A DNA stretch of 64,000 bases, from NCBI GenBank assembly GCA_050011775.1, contig JBEKIL010000005.1, forward strand, positions 190,719 through 254,718. The letters run 5' to 3'. A model generated the notes under the pieces. The model was not told where the DNA came from, ran no database searches, and saw only the letters and a list, made by a program, of their open reading frames with translations. Origin of the DNA: CAVZMI01 sp050011775 (GTDB taxonomy: Bacteria; Bacteroidota; Ignavibacteria; UBA10030; CAVZMI01). The translations under genes were made by a program, and so were the position numbers. The stretch's first letter is position 1. Every line of letters starts with the position of its first letter. Shown one piece after another: positions 17,587-27,284 of this stretch.

Positions 17587-18714
17587 TTATTCAGCAGTCG
17601 TTTTTTCAAGGTCCCGGACCATCCCATGCCGCCAGTATTCGAACCGCTGTTCCACAACAGCCTTGCGTGCTTCATGTATAAGCCAGAGATAGAAAGCCAG
17701 ATTATGAATAGTTGCAAGCTGTAATCCAAGGATTTCTTTGGCCATAACGAGATGACGAATATATGCCCGGGAAAAATTCCGGCATGCATAGCAGGTACAT
17801 TCTTCATCGATCGGCCGGAAATCGTCCTTATTGACCGCATTCCGGAGATTCATCTGTCCGAATCGCGTAAACACCTGCGCATTTCTTCCGTTGCGTGTCG
17901 GAAGCACACAATCAAACATATCGATACCACGTGCAATTGCCTCAATGATATTTGCAGGAGTACCGACTCCCATGAGATACCTGGGTTTGGTAACCGGTAA
18001 AATATTACAGCAGAGAGAAGTCATCTCGTACATTACTTCAGTCGGTTCGCCGACCGCTAATCCACCGATTGCATATCCCTCGAATTCGAGATCGGTCAGA
18101 ACCCTTGCACTTCGAGTTCGGAGATCCGGAAAAACACTTCCCTGAACGATTGCAAAAAGAGATTGCGTATATCCATAGTGCGGCATCGTTTTCATAAACC
18201 GCTCCTGCGCGCGCCGGGCCCATCGCAGTGTCAATTCATGCGAGCGCCGTGCATATTCTAAGTCACAGGGATACGGCGTGCATTCGTCCAGCACCATCAT
18301 GATGTCGGAACCAATCACTCGCTGGATATCCACGACATTCTCCGGTGTGAAGATATGTGCCGATCCATCGATATGCGATTGGAACTGAACACCTTCTTCG
18401 CTCATCCTCCGCAAGTCAGCAAGGCTAAAAACCTGATATCCACCACTATCGGTAAGTATCGGATGATTCCATGATGCGAACCGGTGTAGTCCGCCAGCCT
18501 GTCGAAGTATCTCTGTCCCCGGACGCAGATAAAGGTGATATGTATTTCCAAGGATTATCTGGGCCCCGAGCTCTTCGAGCTCACGCGGTTCGATAGCCTT
18601 GACCGCCCCCTGTGTGCCGACAGGTATAAAAATCGGGGTTCCAATCACCCCGTGAGAAGTCTGAATACTGCCGGCTCTCGCCGCACCATCGCTATATTCG
18701 ACGGTAAAGTTCAA
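17587..18714 (-). CDS. tgt: Queuine/preQ1 tRNA-ribosyltransferase
   Basis: A protein of 375 residues, normal for bacterial Tgt. It has TD89SGGYQVFSL, GGLAVGEP and MFD268CVLPTR (the nucleophile region), and a zinc site formed by C306, C308, C311 and H337. It exchanges guanine-34 for preQ1 in tRNAs with GUN anticodons. It is the first gene of a probable tgt-yajC-ribBA operon that ends at the 15800 hairpin. The ATG at 18714 gives the standard N-terminus. Confidence 0.96.
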   Translation of the reverse strand: MNFTVEYSDGAARAGSIQTSHGVIGTPIFIPVGTQGAVKAIEPRELEELGAQIILGNTYHLYLRPGTEILRQAGGLHRFASWNHPILTDSGGYQVFSLADLRRMSEEGVQFQSHIDGSAHIFTPENVVDIQRVIGSDIMMVLDECTPYPCDLEYARRSHELTLRWARRAQERFMKTMPHYGYTQSLFAIVQGSVFPDLRTRSARVLTDLEFEGYAIGGLAVGEPTEVMYEMTSLCCNILPVTKPRYLMGVGTPANIIEAIARGIDMFDCVLPTRNGRNAQVFTRFGQMNLRNAVNKDDFRPIDEECTCYACRNFSRAYIRHLVMAKEILGLQLATIHNLAFYLWLIHEARKAVVEQRFEYWRHGMVRDLEKTTAE

Positions 18715-19028
18715 AGTGTGGCTCGATATCTAATTCATAAGAAAATTATTCAGTTGTGGTTCGACTCGTCCCAACATACAACGTTGGGACTCGCTCGGCG
18801 AAGCCGTACTTTAGTGCACCACAAGGTCTCGACCGTTCGATAGACTCACGGCAGGCATGCTCGACCCAAGGCTCTGCAACCTGGCTGTTTATACAGCCTC
18901 CGATCAATTACAATTCCGCCTTCACTTCGTTTCGGCGGACAGGTCGTAACTCAAAATTCATAATTTATTCGTTGTCTCGTCTCGCTTTTTAGATTGTAAT
19001 TGCGTTCCGATCCCAAAGAAGACTGGAC
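18715..19028. repeat. Intergenic region with two hairpin repeat families
   Basis: There is no gene here. At 18761-18796 lies TCGACTCGTCCC ... GGGACTCGCTC with perfect 8-bp arms (18768-18775 with 18783-18790). The same frame, with different inner arms, stands in inverse orientation at 41661-41694 and 40240-40307. At 18916-18943 lies a CCGCC ... GGCGGACAGG hairpin matching 2403-2430. The tgt promoter should be at the left edge. Confidence 0.7.
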
Positions 19029-20690
19029 TTACCATAGTAGCAGCATCGATACGATGATTTGTGCCATAATGATTTTTGCAACCATTGATGCAGGATATAC
19101 CGTCGCATACCAGACGTTCGGTAATTCATTTTGCGTCACCTGATTTGCATACGCCAGACATGCTGGCTGAGTCTGCATTCCCGAGAGCATCCCCATGATT
19201 GCCGACATCGGGAGTCTGAGATATTTATATCCAAGGAGTATCGCTGCGACGGCAACGAACGAAGTAATACAGGCTCCAGCCGCTATCAAACCCAGTCCTC
19301 CACTCTGGAATGTCGCACCGAATCCCGTCCCGGCCTTGGTACCAATTGCAGCGAGAAAGAAAACCAGACCGATCTGACGCAGTACGAGATTCGCATTGAA
19401 GGGCATACCCCATGTGATCGGACCTGTTCGTCCAAGCCTTCCAAGGATGAGAGCAACTAAAAGCGGGCCGCCTGCAAACCCCAGCTTGAATACCATACCG
19501 TTGGGAAGCGGAATCGGGAACATTCCCACAAAAACCCCAATAACAATGCCGAGTGAGACGGAAAGGAAATCGGTTTCAGCTATCGATTTAATGGAATCAC
19601 CAAAAAATTCTTTCATATGTTCAAAATTCTCGCGGTTTGACACGACCCGAATTCTATCTCCCATTTCAAGTATGGTGTCCGGTGTAGGTATAAACTCGAT
19701 ATCACCCCGTCCGAGGCGTGTCACGGTTGCACCGAATTGCTTCTGAATATTTAGCTCTGCGATTGTTTTTCCAACAAGTTCTTTCCGCGACACAAAAATC
19801 CTTCGATAAAGAAAATTTCCTTGAGTTTCCTCGAGATGTTCCTGACATTGCTCCCCGAAAAGAAAACGCGCCCTTTCAAGTGCCTCGGAATTCCCCACAG
19901 CCACAATCTTATCCCCTTTATGAAGGATCGTCTCAGATTCGACTATTCTAGTTTTTCCTCTATGTTGAATCCTGCTCAGGACAAATCCGGCGTTTTTCAT
20001 CGGCCGCATTGCATCACGAACGAATTTTTCATCGACAGCAGGATTTGTGATAAGGTATGTCCGGCTCAGGATTGCATCACCCATTGCTTCCCGCATTCGC
20101 TTCTCTTCTTCCTTCACAAAATCAATTTTGTACAGCCGCATAAAAACATTAAACCAAAAAATAATTCCGAAAACACCGAAGGGGTACGCCAGACCGTATG
20201 TGACGACAGGACTATTCAAGTACAAATTTGCCACGTCGGGTGGAAGATGCGTTGACATACCCTTGATTGTCTCGACGGTAGCAGCAAGAGCAGGCGTATT
20301 CGTAAGTGCCCCGCAAAAAAGTCCGGCAATACTTGGTCCCGTAAGACCCAATAATTTTGCCAGAACAATCGCCAGTACAGCTCCTCCTACAATGACCAGA
20401 GATGCTACCGCATTTATTTTCATTCCTCTTTTCTTAAAAGAGGCAAAAAAGGCAGGTCCGGATTGGAGTCCGATTGCATAGACAAACAGAACAAGGCCGA
20501 TGATATAAATTTCTTCAGGAAGGCTTAACCGCGGATCAACAGCACCGAATGTAATTCCAACGAAAAGTACTGCAGCGACTCCAAAATTAAATCCAAAAAT
20601 CCTTATGTTCCCGACTAAAAAACCTAATCCAATAACGGAAAATAACAGAAGAAGTTGATTGTTTGCCAGAAGATCGATGATCGCTTGCAT
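19029..20690 (-). CDS. AspT/YidE-YbjL-type transporter with two TrkA-C domains
   Basis: A protein of 553 residues. Two sets of about five membrane helices (residues 10-190 and 375-550) flank a cytoplasmic part with two RCK/TrkA-C domains (about 210-285 and 290-370, each ending in a GD-I/R-V strand). GLQSGPAFFASFKKRG and GTKAGTGFGATF are repeated-half signature segments of the aspartate:alanine exchanger family. It is probably a carboxylate or amino acid antiporter of the inner membrane. It stands alone, transcribed toward tgt, with a repeat-rich gap on its downstream side. Confidence 0.85.
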   Translation of the reverse strand: MQAIIDLLANNQLLLLFSVIGLGFLVGNIRIFGFNFGVAAVLFVGITFGAVDPRLSLPEEIYIIGLVLFVYAIGLQSGPAFFASFKKRGMKINAVASLVIVGGAVLAIVLAKLLGLTGPSIAGLFCGALTNTPALAATVETIKGMSTHLPPDVANLYLNSPVVTYGLAYPFGVFGIIFWFNVFMRLYKIDFVKEEEKRMREAMGDAILSRTYLITNPAVDEKFVRDAMRPMKNAGFVLSRIQHRGKTRIVESETILHKGDKIVAVGNSEALERARFLFGEQCQEHLEETQGNFLYRRIFVSRKELVGKTIAELNIQKQFGATVTRLGRGDIEFIPTPDTILEMGDRIRVVSNRENFEHMKEFFGDSIKSIAETDFLSVSLGIVIGVFVGMFPIPLPNGMVFKLGFAGGPLLVALILGRLGRTGPITWGMPFNANLVLRQIGLVFFLAAIGTKAGTGFGATFQSGGLGLIAAGACITSFVAVAAILLGYKYLRLPMSAIMGMLSGMQTQPACLAYANQVTQNELPNVWYATVYPASMVAKIIMAQIIVSMLLLW

Positions 20691-20809
20691 GAATAGGTAT
20701 CGAAGTGTTGAAGCAAGTTATATGTTTTCTCAATTTACGGCTATTTTTGCTGAGATTCAATTGTAAAAAGTAAACCTTTGTAGATCTGCCACTCTTCATT
20801 AGAATTGTG

Positions 20810-20854
20810 AAAGGTTTCCGTCCTTCACACCGGCATTGGTTGACGGAAACCTTT
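20810..20854 (-). terminator. Perfect 13-bp hairpin downstream of the vanZ-like gene
   Basis: AAAGGTTTCCGTC at 20810-20822 is exactly complementary to GACGGAAACCTTT at 20842-20854, with a 19-nt loop. It starts 6 nt past the end of the minus-strand vanZ-like gene. The U-run is short (CCTTTCAC), so termination may be moderate or factor-aided. Confidence 0.65.
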
Positions 20855-20859
20855 TGCTG

Positions 20860-21234
20860 TCACTGCTGCATGCGGATTTTTCGAATGGAATACAACAAAA
20901 TATAAAGGCATCCTCCGATTGCATCAGCCGTAGCGTCGAAAAGATCGCTAGTACGCCCAGGAATGAACGACTGATGGAACTCATCGGATAATCCGTAGAG
21001 GATAACAATAGCGAGAGCAACAAACAGATGAAGACTCGCCAGACGTGAAAATTTTCGTTGATGAAGGAGCGCCCTATCGACAAGAGCGCAGAGGATAAAA
21101 AAGATGCCTATATGAACAAGTTTATCGGCATACGGAATCGAAATAACAGGAAATACTGAACTGGGAAGAGATGATAAAAAATAGATCACAACAAACCAGA
21201 GAAGAGCCGGCAATTGATAACGAATAAAATGCAT
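20860..21234 (-). CDS. VanZ-like family membrane protein
   Basis: A protein of 124 residues with four predicted membrane helices. The segment DEFHQSFIPGRTSDLFDATA with a following GG is the VanZ-like family hallmark. Members occur widely in bacteria; in some strains VanZ confers low teicoplanin resistance, but the general role is unknown. It starts 1 nt after the nnr stop, so it is probably the last gene of the nuo-nnr transcript, and a hairpin follows. Confidence 0.8.
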   Translation of the reverse strand: MHFIRYQLPALLWFVVIYFLSSLPSSVFPVISIPYADKLVHIGIFFILCALVDRALLHQRKFSRLASLHLFVALAIVILYGLSDEFHQSFIPGRTSDLFDATADAIGGCLYILLYSIRKIRMQQ

Positions 21235-21235
21235 C

Positions 21236-22789
21236 CTATTCCTTTATTTTTATAAACTGGATGGCCTGCGGTAGCCGTTTCTGGATATCGGTCGCCAATA
21301 ATCCGATGCCCTTGTTTTCAGCAGCCATATCTCCTGCAAATCCATGGAGAAACACACCGCAGATAGCCGCATCGACGGCGGATGACATTTGACCCCAGAG
21401 TCCGCCAATTGTTCCTGTGAGCACATCGCCGGCGCCGGCTGTTGCCATCCCCGGATTTCCTGTACTGTTGATGAAGACTTCTCCTTTCTCAGATGCAGTA
21501 ATCGTCGGCGCTCCTTTGAGTACGAGCGTTACCTTATACGTTGTAGCAAATTCACGTGCAACATCGATCAGGTGGCGAGGAATGTCTGCCGAATCGATAC
21601 CGGATAAGCGTGCAAATTCGCCAATGTGAGGTGTGAGAATCGTGTCAGCTTTTTTCTTTTTGAGAATATCTATGTCTGCCGCAAGAGCATTCAAACCGTC
21701 GGCATCGATCAGCATCGGCTTCCTGGAAGAGGTGATGAGTTCGAGGACTAGGGAATCCGTTTCAGTATTACGGCCAAGTCCCGGACCGATGATCAATCGA
21801 TCCGCCCATTCGATCCTTTTCTGAATTTCGGGCATTGCCTTTTTACCGATAGTAAAAGTATTTGTTTGTGCCAGTGCCAGAGGCATGACTTCAACTGATT
21901 TTTTTGCCACTGCGTTATACACTCCCTCAGGTACTCCCAGCACTACAGATCCCGCACCGGCCTTTAATGCCGATTCGGATGCCATCTTTGCGGCACCGGT
22001 GAGTCCACGTGACCCTGCGAGAATAAATATCTTTCCGACCGAATGCTTGTGTGCTCTGCGCTCCCGGTGAGGTAATCGTTTAAGAATGTCTTCATGTTCT
22101 ACAAGGTATGTTGCAATATTCGAAGTCTCATAGACGACGCGCGGTATACTGATCTCGGCAATCACCAGATTGCCGCTCACATCGGGCCCGTCGTTGATTA
22201 GGTGTCCGACTTTCGGCATTCCCATGGTCACGGTATATGAAGCCTGGACAGTCAATTCGCTTGCTACACCGCTTTCACCGTTGAGTCCGGAGGCGATATC
22301 AACGGCAATCACCGGTACACCGAGAGTATTCATCTCGGTGATCGCCGCAGCGTAATTCCCTTGCGTCTCTCCAGAGAAACCTGTACCAAATAATGCATCG
22401 ATAACCAAATCTGGCGGAGTCAGCGGTTTTGACAGAGAAAATTGTTCAAGAAGAATACGCGGTTTCTTTCCCTCCGCCTGAATAATAGCTCTGACGAGAT
22501 CGAGGTTTAATTTAGTATCGCCCGATACTTCTCGGCCACAAATAATAACCTGGATATTCATTCCGAGATTGTACAGATGTCTCGCAACAACAAATCCATC
22601 TCCCCCATTATTCCCTTTCCCGCAATAGATGCGGGCAGTCTTTCCATCGAGCGGTGAAAAAGAATTCTGGATAAGGCGCGACACCGATCGACCTGCATTC
22701 TCCATCAGGAGGAGACCGGGAATTCCAAATTCAACAATTGCACGTCGATCGCATTCACGCATTTCCTGAGGTGTGGCAACAAGGATCAT
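21236..22789 (-). CDS. nnr: Bifunctional NAD(P)H-hydrate epimerase / ADP-dependent dehydratase
   Basis: A protein of 517 residues, normal for the fused repair enzyme. The N-terminal 215 residues are the YjeF_N epimerase with YCGKGNNGGDGFVVARHL. The C-terminal 280 are the ribokinase-like dehydratase with GNPGMATAGAGDVLTGTIGG. Together they repair hydrated NADH/NADPH formed by heat or enzyme side reactions. It lies 7 nt downstream of nuoN and 1 nt upstream of the vanZ-like gene, in a cluster rich in NADH-linked functions, which fits its role. Confidence 0.95.
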   Translation of the reverse strand: MILVATPQEMRECDRRAIVEFGIPGLLLMENAGRSVSRLIQNSFSPLDGKTARIYCGKGNNGGDGFVVARHLYNLGMNIQVIICGREVSGDTKLNLDLVRAIIQAEGKKPRILLEQFSLSKPLTPPDLVIDALFGTGFSGETQGNYAAAITEMNTLGVPVIAVDIASGLNGESGVASELTVQASYTVTMGMPKVGHLINDGPDVSGNLVIAEISIPRVVYETSNIATYLVEHEDILKRLPHRERRAHKHSVGKIFILAGSRGLTGAAKMASESALKAGAGSVVLGVPEGVYNAVAKKSVEVMPLALAQTNTFTIGKKAMPEIQKRIEWADRLIIGPGLGRNTETDSLVLELITSSRKPMLIDADGLNALAADIDILKKKKADTILTPHIGEFARLSGIDSADIPRHLIDVAREFATTYKVTLVLKGAPTITASEKGEVFINSTGNPGMATAGAGDVLTGTIGGLWGQMSSAVDAAICGVFLHGFAGDMAAENKGIGLLATDIQKRLPQAIQFIKIKE

Positions 22790-22796
22790 AGGGGCC

Positions 22797-24227
22797 TCAA
22801 AAGAGTGAACGAGTGAATTGCAGAATTGTCGATGGGAAAAGACCGATCACAACAATGATAATCGCCGATATGAGCAGTGCGATTATCCCCGTGATAGGGA
22901 CTTCGATCTCTTCTTTTTTATCAGGATCGTTGAAAAACATCACGACAACGAGATGTAAATAATAGTATACAGATACAAGACTCGCCAGCACACCGATAAC
23001 GGCAAGCCATGTAAAACCGGAACTTACCGCTGCAGCAAACACATAATACTTGCCGAAGAATCCTGCAAACGGCGGAATTCCGGCAAGAGAGAACATGAAT
23101 AATGCCATCAGTGAGGCAAGTACCGGTTTACGGTGCCAGAGTCCGAGATAATCGTCAAATGTCAGATTCTTATCCTCATCTTTTTCAAGAATCGACAGAA
23201 CACCGAATGCTCCCAGGTTCATGAATGAATATGCTACAAGGTAATAAATGACACCGATCTGGCCGAGAGTATTTGATGCAGTCACACCCGAGAGAATATA
23301 TCCGGCGTGGGCGATGCTTGAATAGGCCAGCATTCGTTTGATGTTTTTTTGAGCAAGTGCGAAAATGTTCCCGACAATCATCGAAGCCGCCGAAAGAATA
23401 GCAAAAACCTCGATCAGTCTCGGGAGATTGACAGTTATTGCCTGAGAAAAAAACAATAGAAGTGCAGAAAACGCGGCTGCCTTTGCACCCGTCGACATGA
23501 ATCCAGAGACCGGCGTCGGCGCTCCTTCGTACACGTCGGGAACCCACATATGAAAAGGAACCGCCGCCACCTTGAACGAAAACCCGATGACCAGCAGAGA
23601 AACTCCTATCCAGAACAGAACCGGCTGTTGAAGCTGCGGTATTCGCTGAACGATGACCGAAAAATTTGTCGTTTCCGTTGCGCCGTAAATCAGGGCTATT
23701 CCATATAAGAGAAAGCCGGTTGCAAACGATCCGAGCAAAAAATATTTAAGAGCGGATTCATTCGATTTTATGCGTTTCCTGAAAAATCCTGCAAGAACGT
23801 AGAGGCATACCGACATCAATTCAATTCCAAGAAATACCATGATCAGGTCGAGCGCCGAGGCCATCATCATCATTCCGGCAGTGGCGAATAAAAGCAAAGC
23901 ATAATACTCACCGTAATTGATGCCCTCTTTTTCGAGATAGCTCTTTGAGAAAAGGATCGTTGACGCGCATACAATCACAAATAACATATTGAAAATAGCC
24001 GCATATCCCCCGCCGAGGAGCATCCCTTGAAACCCTACGACATGCAATCCTGAAATAGAACCGACGATCCCGGCGGTGATTGCCAATCCCGCCAGCGATA
24101 CACCGAAGACAATATTTTCTCCTTTTTTTATTGTACCCTCGAGCACCATAACAATGAGGGCAAGGACCGAGATTGCCATAAGCGGGAGCGAAGCAAGAAA
24201 ATCGGCCTGTGTAAACATGAGACCCAT
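22797..24227 (-). CDS. nuoN: NADH-quinone oxidoreductase subunit N
   Basis: A protein of 476 residues with about 14 membrane helices. KVAAVPFHMWVPDVYEGAPTP and NIKRMLAYSSIAHAGY are the conserved core of the antiporter-like Complex I subunits and fit NuoN best by length and position. It takes part in proton pumping in the membrane arm. It is separated from nuoM by a cation/proton antiporter gene, whose stop is 16 nt upstream of this start. The start may instead be the ATG three codons later (MFTQADF). Confidence 0.93.
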   Translation of the reverse strand: MGLMFTQADFLASLPLMAISVLALIVMVLEGTIKKGENIVFGVSLAGLAITAGIVGSISGLHVVGFQGMLLGGGYAAIFNMLFVIVCASTILFSKSYLEKEGINYGEYYALLLFATAGMMMMASALDLIMVFLGIELMSVCLYVLAGFFRKRIKSNESALKYFLLGSFATGFLLYGIALIYGATETTNFSVIVQRIPQLQQPVLFWIGVSLLVIGFSFKVAAVPFHMWVPDVYEGAPTPVSGFMSTGAKAAAFSALLLFFSQAITVNLPRLIEVFAILSAASMIVGNIFALAQKNIKRMLAYSSIAHAGYILSGVTASNTLGQIGVIYYLVAYSFMNLGAFGVLSILEKDEDKNLTFDDYLGLWHRKPVLASLMALFMFSLAGIPPFAGFFGKYYVFAAAVSSGFTWLAVIGVLASLVSVYYYLHLVVVMFFNDPDKKEEIEVPITGIIALLISAIIIVVIGLFPSTILQFTRSLF

Positions 24228-24243
24228 TGAAAATTACTTTCTT

Positions 24244-25662
24244 TTAAAAAGTCGTTTTATATCTCGATTTACGGTTGAACGAATATTTTAACAACGGTGG
24301 AGTAACCAACGTCGTTATCATCACCATCATTACCACGGCTGAAAATACAGCATCGCTAATGACCGGGATCATTTGCTGGCTTCCATCAGGATGAACCCAG
24401 AGCATCTGCATACTCTTACCCATACCGGCAACAATCAGACCGACCTCGCCGCGGGGGATCATTCCAAATCCTATCGTTAGACGGTCGTAATTTTTACTGA
24501 CGCCGAGTCCGCATATCTGCTTGCCGACAATAGCAGCAGCGGTAATAGCAATTCCGACACCCAGAAGATCGGGCTGGAAAAAAGTCGCCAGCTTTACCTG
24601 AATACCCATGAGAACGAAAAAAACAGGAACAAGAAAATGGTATATTGGCTGAACGAGTTCAACCGTGTGTTTTTCTTCACCATTACCGACAAAATGGACA
24701 TCTTCAAGGACGAGACCCGCTGCAAATGCCCCGACTATAGGTGCAAGTCCGATTAGACTTGCAATCCATGACAGGAAGAAAGCAAAGATTAAACTCGTAA
24801 CCACCTTCATCCCATCAACCGTCATGCGCGAAATCCAACGCCCTATAATCGGAAATAATTTTGTTCCGAGGACGATTGCGCCGACGAAAAAGAGGACTGC
24901 CTTCAGACTGATGATAAGGATATCTACAAAGGAAAAAGAACCTGTACTCACGATACCGACGACCACTGCGAGTACAATTAAGCCGAGCACATCATCAATG
25001 ACCGCAGCTCCCAGAATGATTTTTGCTTCACCGGTGTGCATTTTATTCAGGTCTTTCATGACCCGTGCCGTGATCCCGACGGACGTTGCGCAGAGAACGG
25101 CTCCGGTAAATATATGAACGGCATCGGGTTCGGCAGAGAAAAAATACTTGCTGGCAAAAAAACCGAGGATAAATGGCGCTATCACTCCAAGCGTCGCAAC
25201 AATAAAAGACGGAACGCCGACTTTTTTCATCTCGTGGATGTTCGATTCCAAACCGGCCTGGAAAAGAAGAATTATGATACCGATCCGTGCAATCCGATCG
25301 ACTACAACGGCCCATTGCACCGTCAGATGTTCGGTACGAAACGGTGCAAAGAAATTCATGAGACTACTCTCCGGAAAGAGCATCCCGATATTGCCGAGAA
25401 TCACGCCGAATAGCAATTCGCCGAGGACAGCCGGTTGATGCAGGCGCTCGGCAAGCTCACCTCCTATTTTTGCAGCAATAAGAATAATGATGAGTGCCAG
25501 CAAAATCGGTGTCACAGGATCAAGATGCGATGTCGGCTGCGAAGTACTTTGGTATGCAGTAGTGTCGCTGGCGGCAGAATTGACGGTATCACCGGCCGAT
25601 TTCGGAAGAGCCGCGAAGCACAGCACAAGCAGACAGATCAATATCAATGCAGCGTTCTTCAT
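24244..25662 (-). CDS. Monovalent cation:proton antiporter (CPA2, KefB/NapA type)
   Basis: A protein of 472 residues. It has an N-terminal signal-like helix followed by a 25-residue Ser/Thr-rich linker, then about 12 membrane helices. GELLFGVILGNIGM, GAVIDDVLGLIVLAVV (the paired Asp region of the ion site) and GFGMIPRGEVGLIVAG are typical of CPA2 exchangers. No TrkA-N regulatory domain is attached. The ATG overlaps the nuoM stop by one base, so it is translated from within the nuo transcript. It should exchange Na+ or K+ for H+ across the inner membrane. Confidence 0.9.
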   Translation of the reverse strand: MKNAALILICLLVLCFAALPKSAGDTVNSAASDTTAYQSTSQPTSHLDPVTPILLALIIILIAAKIGGELAERLHQPAVLGELLFGVILGNIGMLFPESSLMNFFAPFRTEHLTVQWAVVVDRIARIGIIILLFQAGLESNIHEMKKVGVPSFIVATLGVIAPFILGFFASKYFFSAEPDAVHIFTGAVLCATSVGITARVMKDLNKMHTGEAKIILGAAVIDDVLGLIVLAVVVGIVSTGSFSFVDILIISLKAVLFFVGAIVLGTKLFPIIGRWISRMTVDGMKVVTSLIFAFFLSWIASLIGLAPIVGAFAAGLVLEDVHFVGNGEEKHTVELVQPIYHFLVPVFFVLMGIQVKLATFFQPDLLGVGIAITAAAIVGKQICGLGVSKNYDRLTIGFGMIPRGEVGLIVAGMGKSMQMLWVHPDGSQQMIPVISDAVFSAVVMMVMITTLVTPPLLKYSFNRKSRYKTTF

Positions 25663-27251
25663 TATTTTACCGCCTCAGGAAACGGTTGTTGCTGTGTGGG
25701 TGTCATAGATGTGATCTTCCCGCTGATCCTCCCCTGCATCTGCTGGACGGTATGTCGCACGGATACTGCAGAGGTGTTCAAAAATGTCGATGGATATAAA
25801 CCGATCCAGACGATGAAGAGTACAATAGGCACAAGGACCATAATTTCTCGTTTCGTCAGATCATGAAGCGATTGATTGGCCGGATTTGTACATTCACCAA
25901 AAAATATCCGCTGATATGCCCACAGCAGATAGACCGCCGCAAAAATCACTCCTGTCGCGGCAAAAATTGTGTACCAGGGACTGTTCAAAAGTGGTGAGCT
26001 GAACGATCCAAGAAGAATAAGAAACTCGCCGACAAACCCATTCAGACCGGGAAGTCCGATCGACGAAAGCGAAACCAACATAAAGAAGAATGCAAATACA
26101 GGCATCACCTTCACAAGTCCTCCAAAGTCGCTGATCATCCGTGTGTGGCGACGATCGTAGATCATCCCGACAAGAAGGAAGAGCGCGCCTGTAGAAAGCC
26201 CGTGATTAACCATCTGAATGATGCTCCCCTGTAGACTCACTTCGGTCATCGCGAAAATGCCGAGCACGACAAATCCGAGATGGCTCACCGATGAATATGC
26301 GACGAGTTTCTTGATATCTGTTTGAACCATCGAGACAAGAGCGCCGTAAATTATTCCGATGATTGCCAGAATGCTTATAAACGGCGCAAGATGAGCCGAT
26401 GCAATCGGGAAAAACGGTATGCAGAAGCGAAGAAGCCCGTAAGTCCCCATCTTCAATAGTACGCCGGCAAGGATGACGCTCCCGGCCGTTGGAGCCTGGA
26501 CATGCGCATCCGGCAGCCAAGTATGGAACGGGAACAGCGGGACCTTAATTGCAAAACTCAGCGCAAACGCAAGAAGCATCCAGGTCTGGATGCCGATTGG
26601 GATATTTGGAGCGACATTCAGAAGTTCAATATAGTCTGTCGTGAAATGTGAGAGCGTGGAGTTTGCCGCCGTATAGCCAAGCCATAGAATCGCGACGAGC
26701 ATCAGCACACTTCCAAACATTGTATAGAGGAAAAACTTCACCGCCGCATAGATCCGTTCCTGACCTCCCCATACCCCGATTATAAAATACATCGGTATAA
26801 GCATTGCTTCCCAAAAGACATAAAAGAGAAACATATCGATCGCACAAAACACGCCGAGCATTCCCACTTCAAGCAGAAGCATGAAGATTACATATTGTTT
26901 AATCTTCTGTGTAATTGAATCCCACGATGCAAGAAGAGCAAGCGGTGTGAGAAACGTCGTCAGCAGTACAAGCAATAATGAAATGCCGTCGATCCCGACG
27001 CTGTAGCTGATATTCAATGATGATATCCATGGTACCCGCTTTACAAACTGCATCGCCGCCGTAGTGCTGTCGAAACGAAAATACAGATGGAGTGAGAGGA
27101 TGAATGTCAGTATCGACACTCCCAGACCGATTGTTTTTATCGCTGTCGTTCGCTCGGGCTTGAACAGTACAATCAGCAGCACACCGATCAGCGGTGAAAA
27201 GATGACAAGCGTAAGAATTATTTCGTTCATTGAATTCATGAACCTCTCCAA
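25662..27251 (-). CDS. nuoM: NADH-quinone oxidoreductase subunit M
   Basis: A protein of 529 residues with 14 or so membrane helices. FALSFAIKVPLFPFHTWLPDAH and DIKKLVAYSSVSHLGFVVLG carry the conserved lysines and histidines of the proton channel. LPGLNGFVGEF near residue 400 is the NuoM signature. It is an antiporter-like subunit of the Complex I membrane arm. It follows nuoL after 33 nt and its stop overlaps the start of the antiporter gene. Confidence 0.95.
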   Translation of the reverse strand: MERFMNSMNEIILTLVIFSPLIGVLLIVLFKPERTTAIKTIGLGVSILTFILSLHLYFRFDSTTAAMQFVKRVPWISSLNISYSVGIDGISLLLVLLTTFLTPLALLASWDSITQKIKQYVIFMLLLEVGMLGVFCAIDMFLFYVFWEAMLIPMYFIIGVWGGQERIYAAVKFFLYTMFGSVLMLVAILWLGYTAANSTLSHFTTDYIELLNVAPNIPIGIQTWMLLAFALSFAIKVPLFPFHTWLPDAHVQAPTAGSVILAGVLLKMGTYGLLRFCIPFFPIASAHLAPFISILAIIGIIYGALVSMVQTDIKKLVAYSSVSHLGFVVLGIFAMTEVSLQGSIIQMVNHGLSTGALFLLVGMIYDRRHTRMISDFGGLVKVMPVFAFFFMLVSLSSIGLPGLNGFVGEFLILLGSFSSPLLNSPWYTIFAATGVIFAAVYLLWAYQRIFFGECTNPANQSLHDLTKREIMVLVPIVLFIVWIGLYPSTFLNTSAVSVRHTVQQMQGRISGKITSMTPTQQQPFPEAVK

Positions 27252-27284
27252 AGAGGCTACAAAAAATTTTAAAAGACCATGGCA

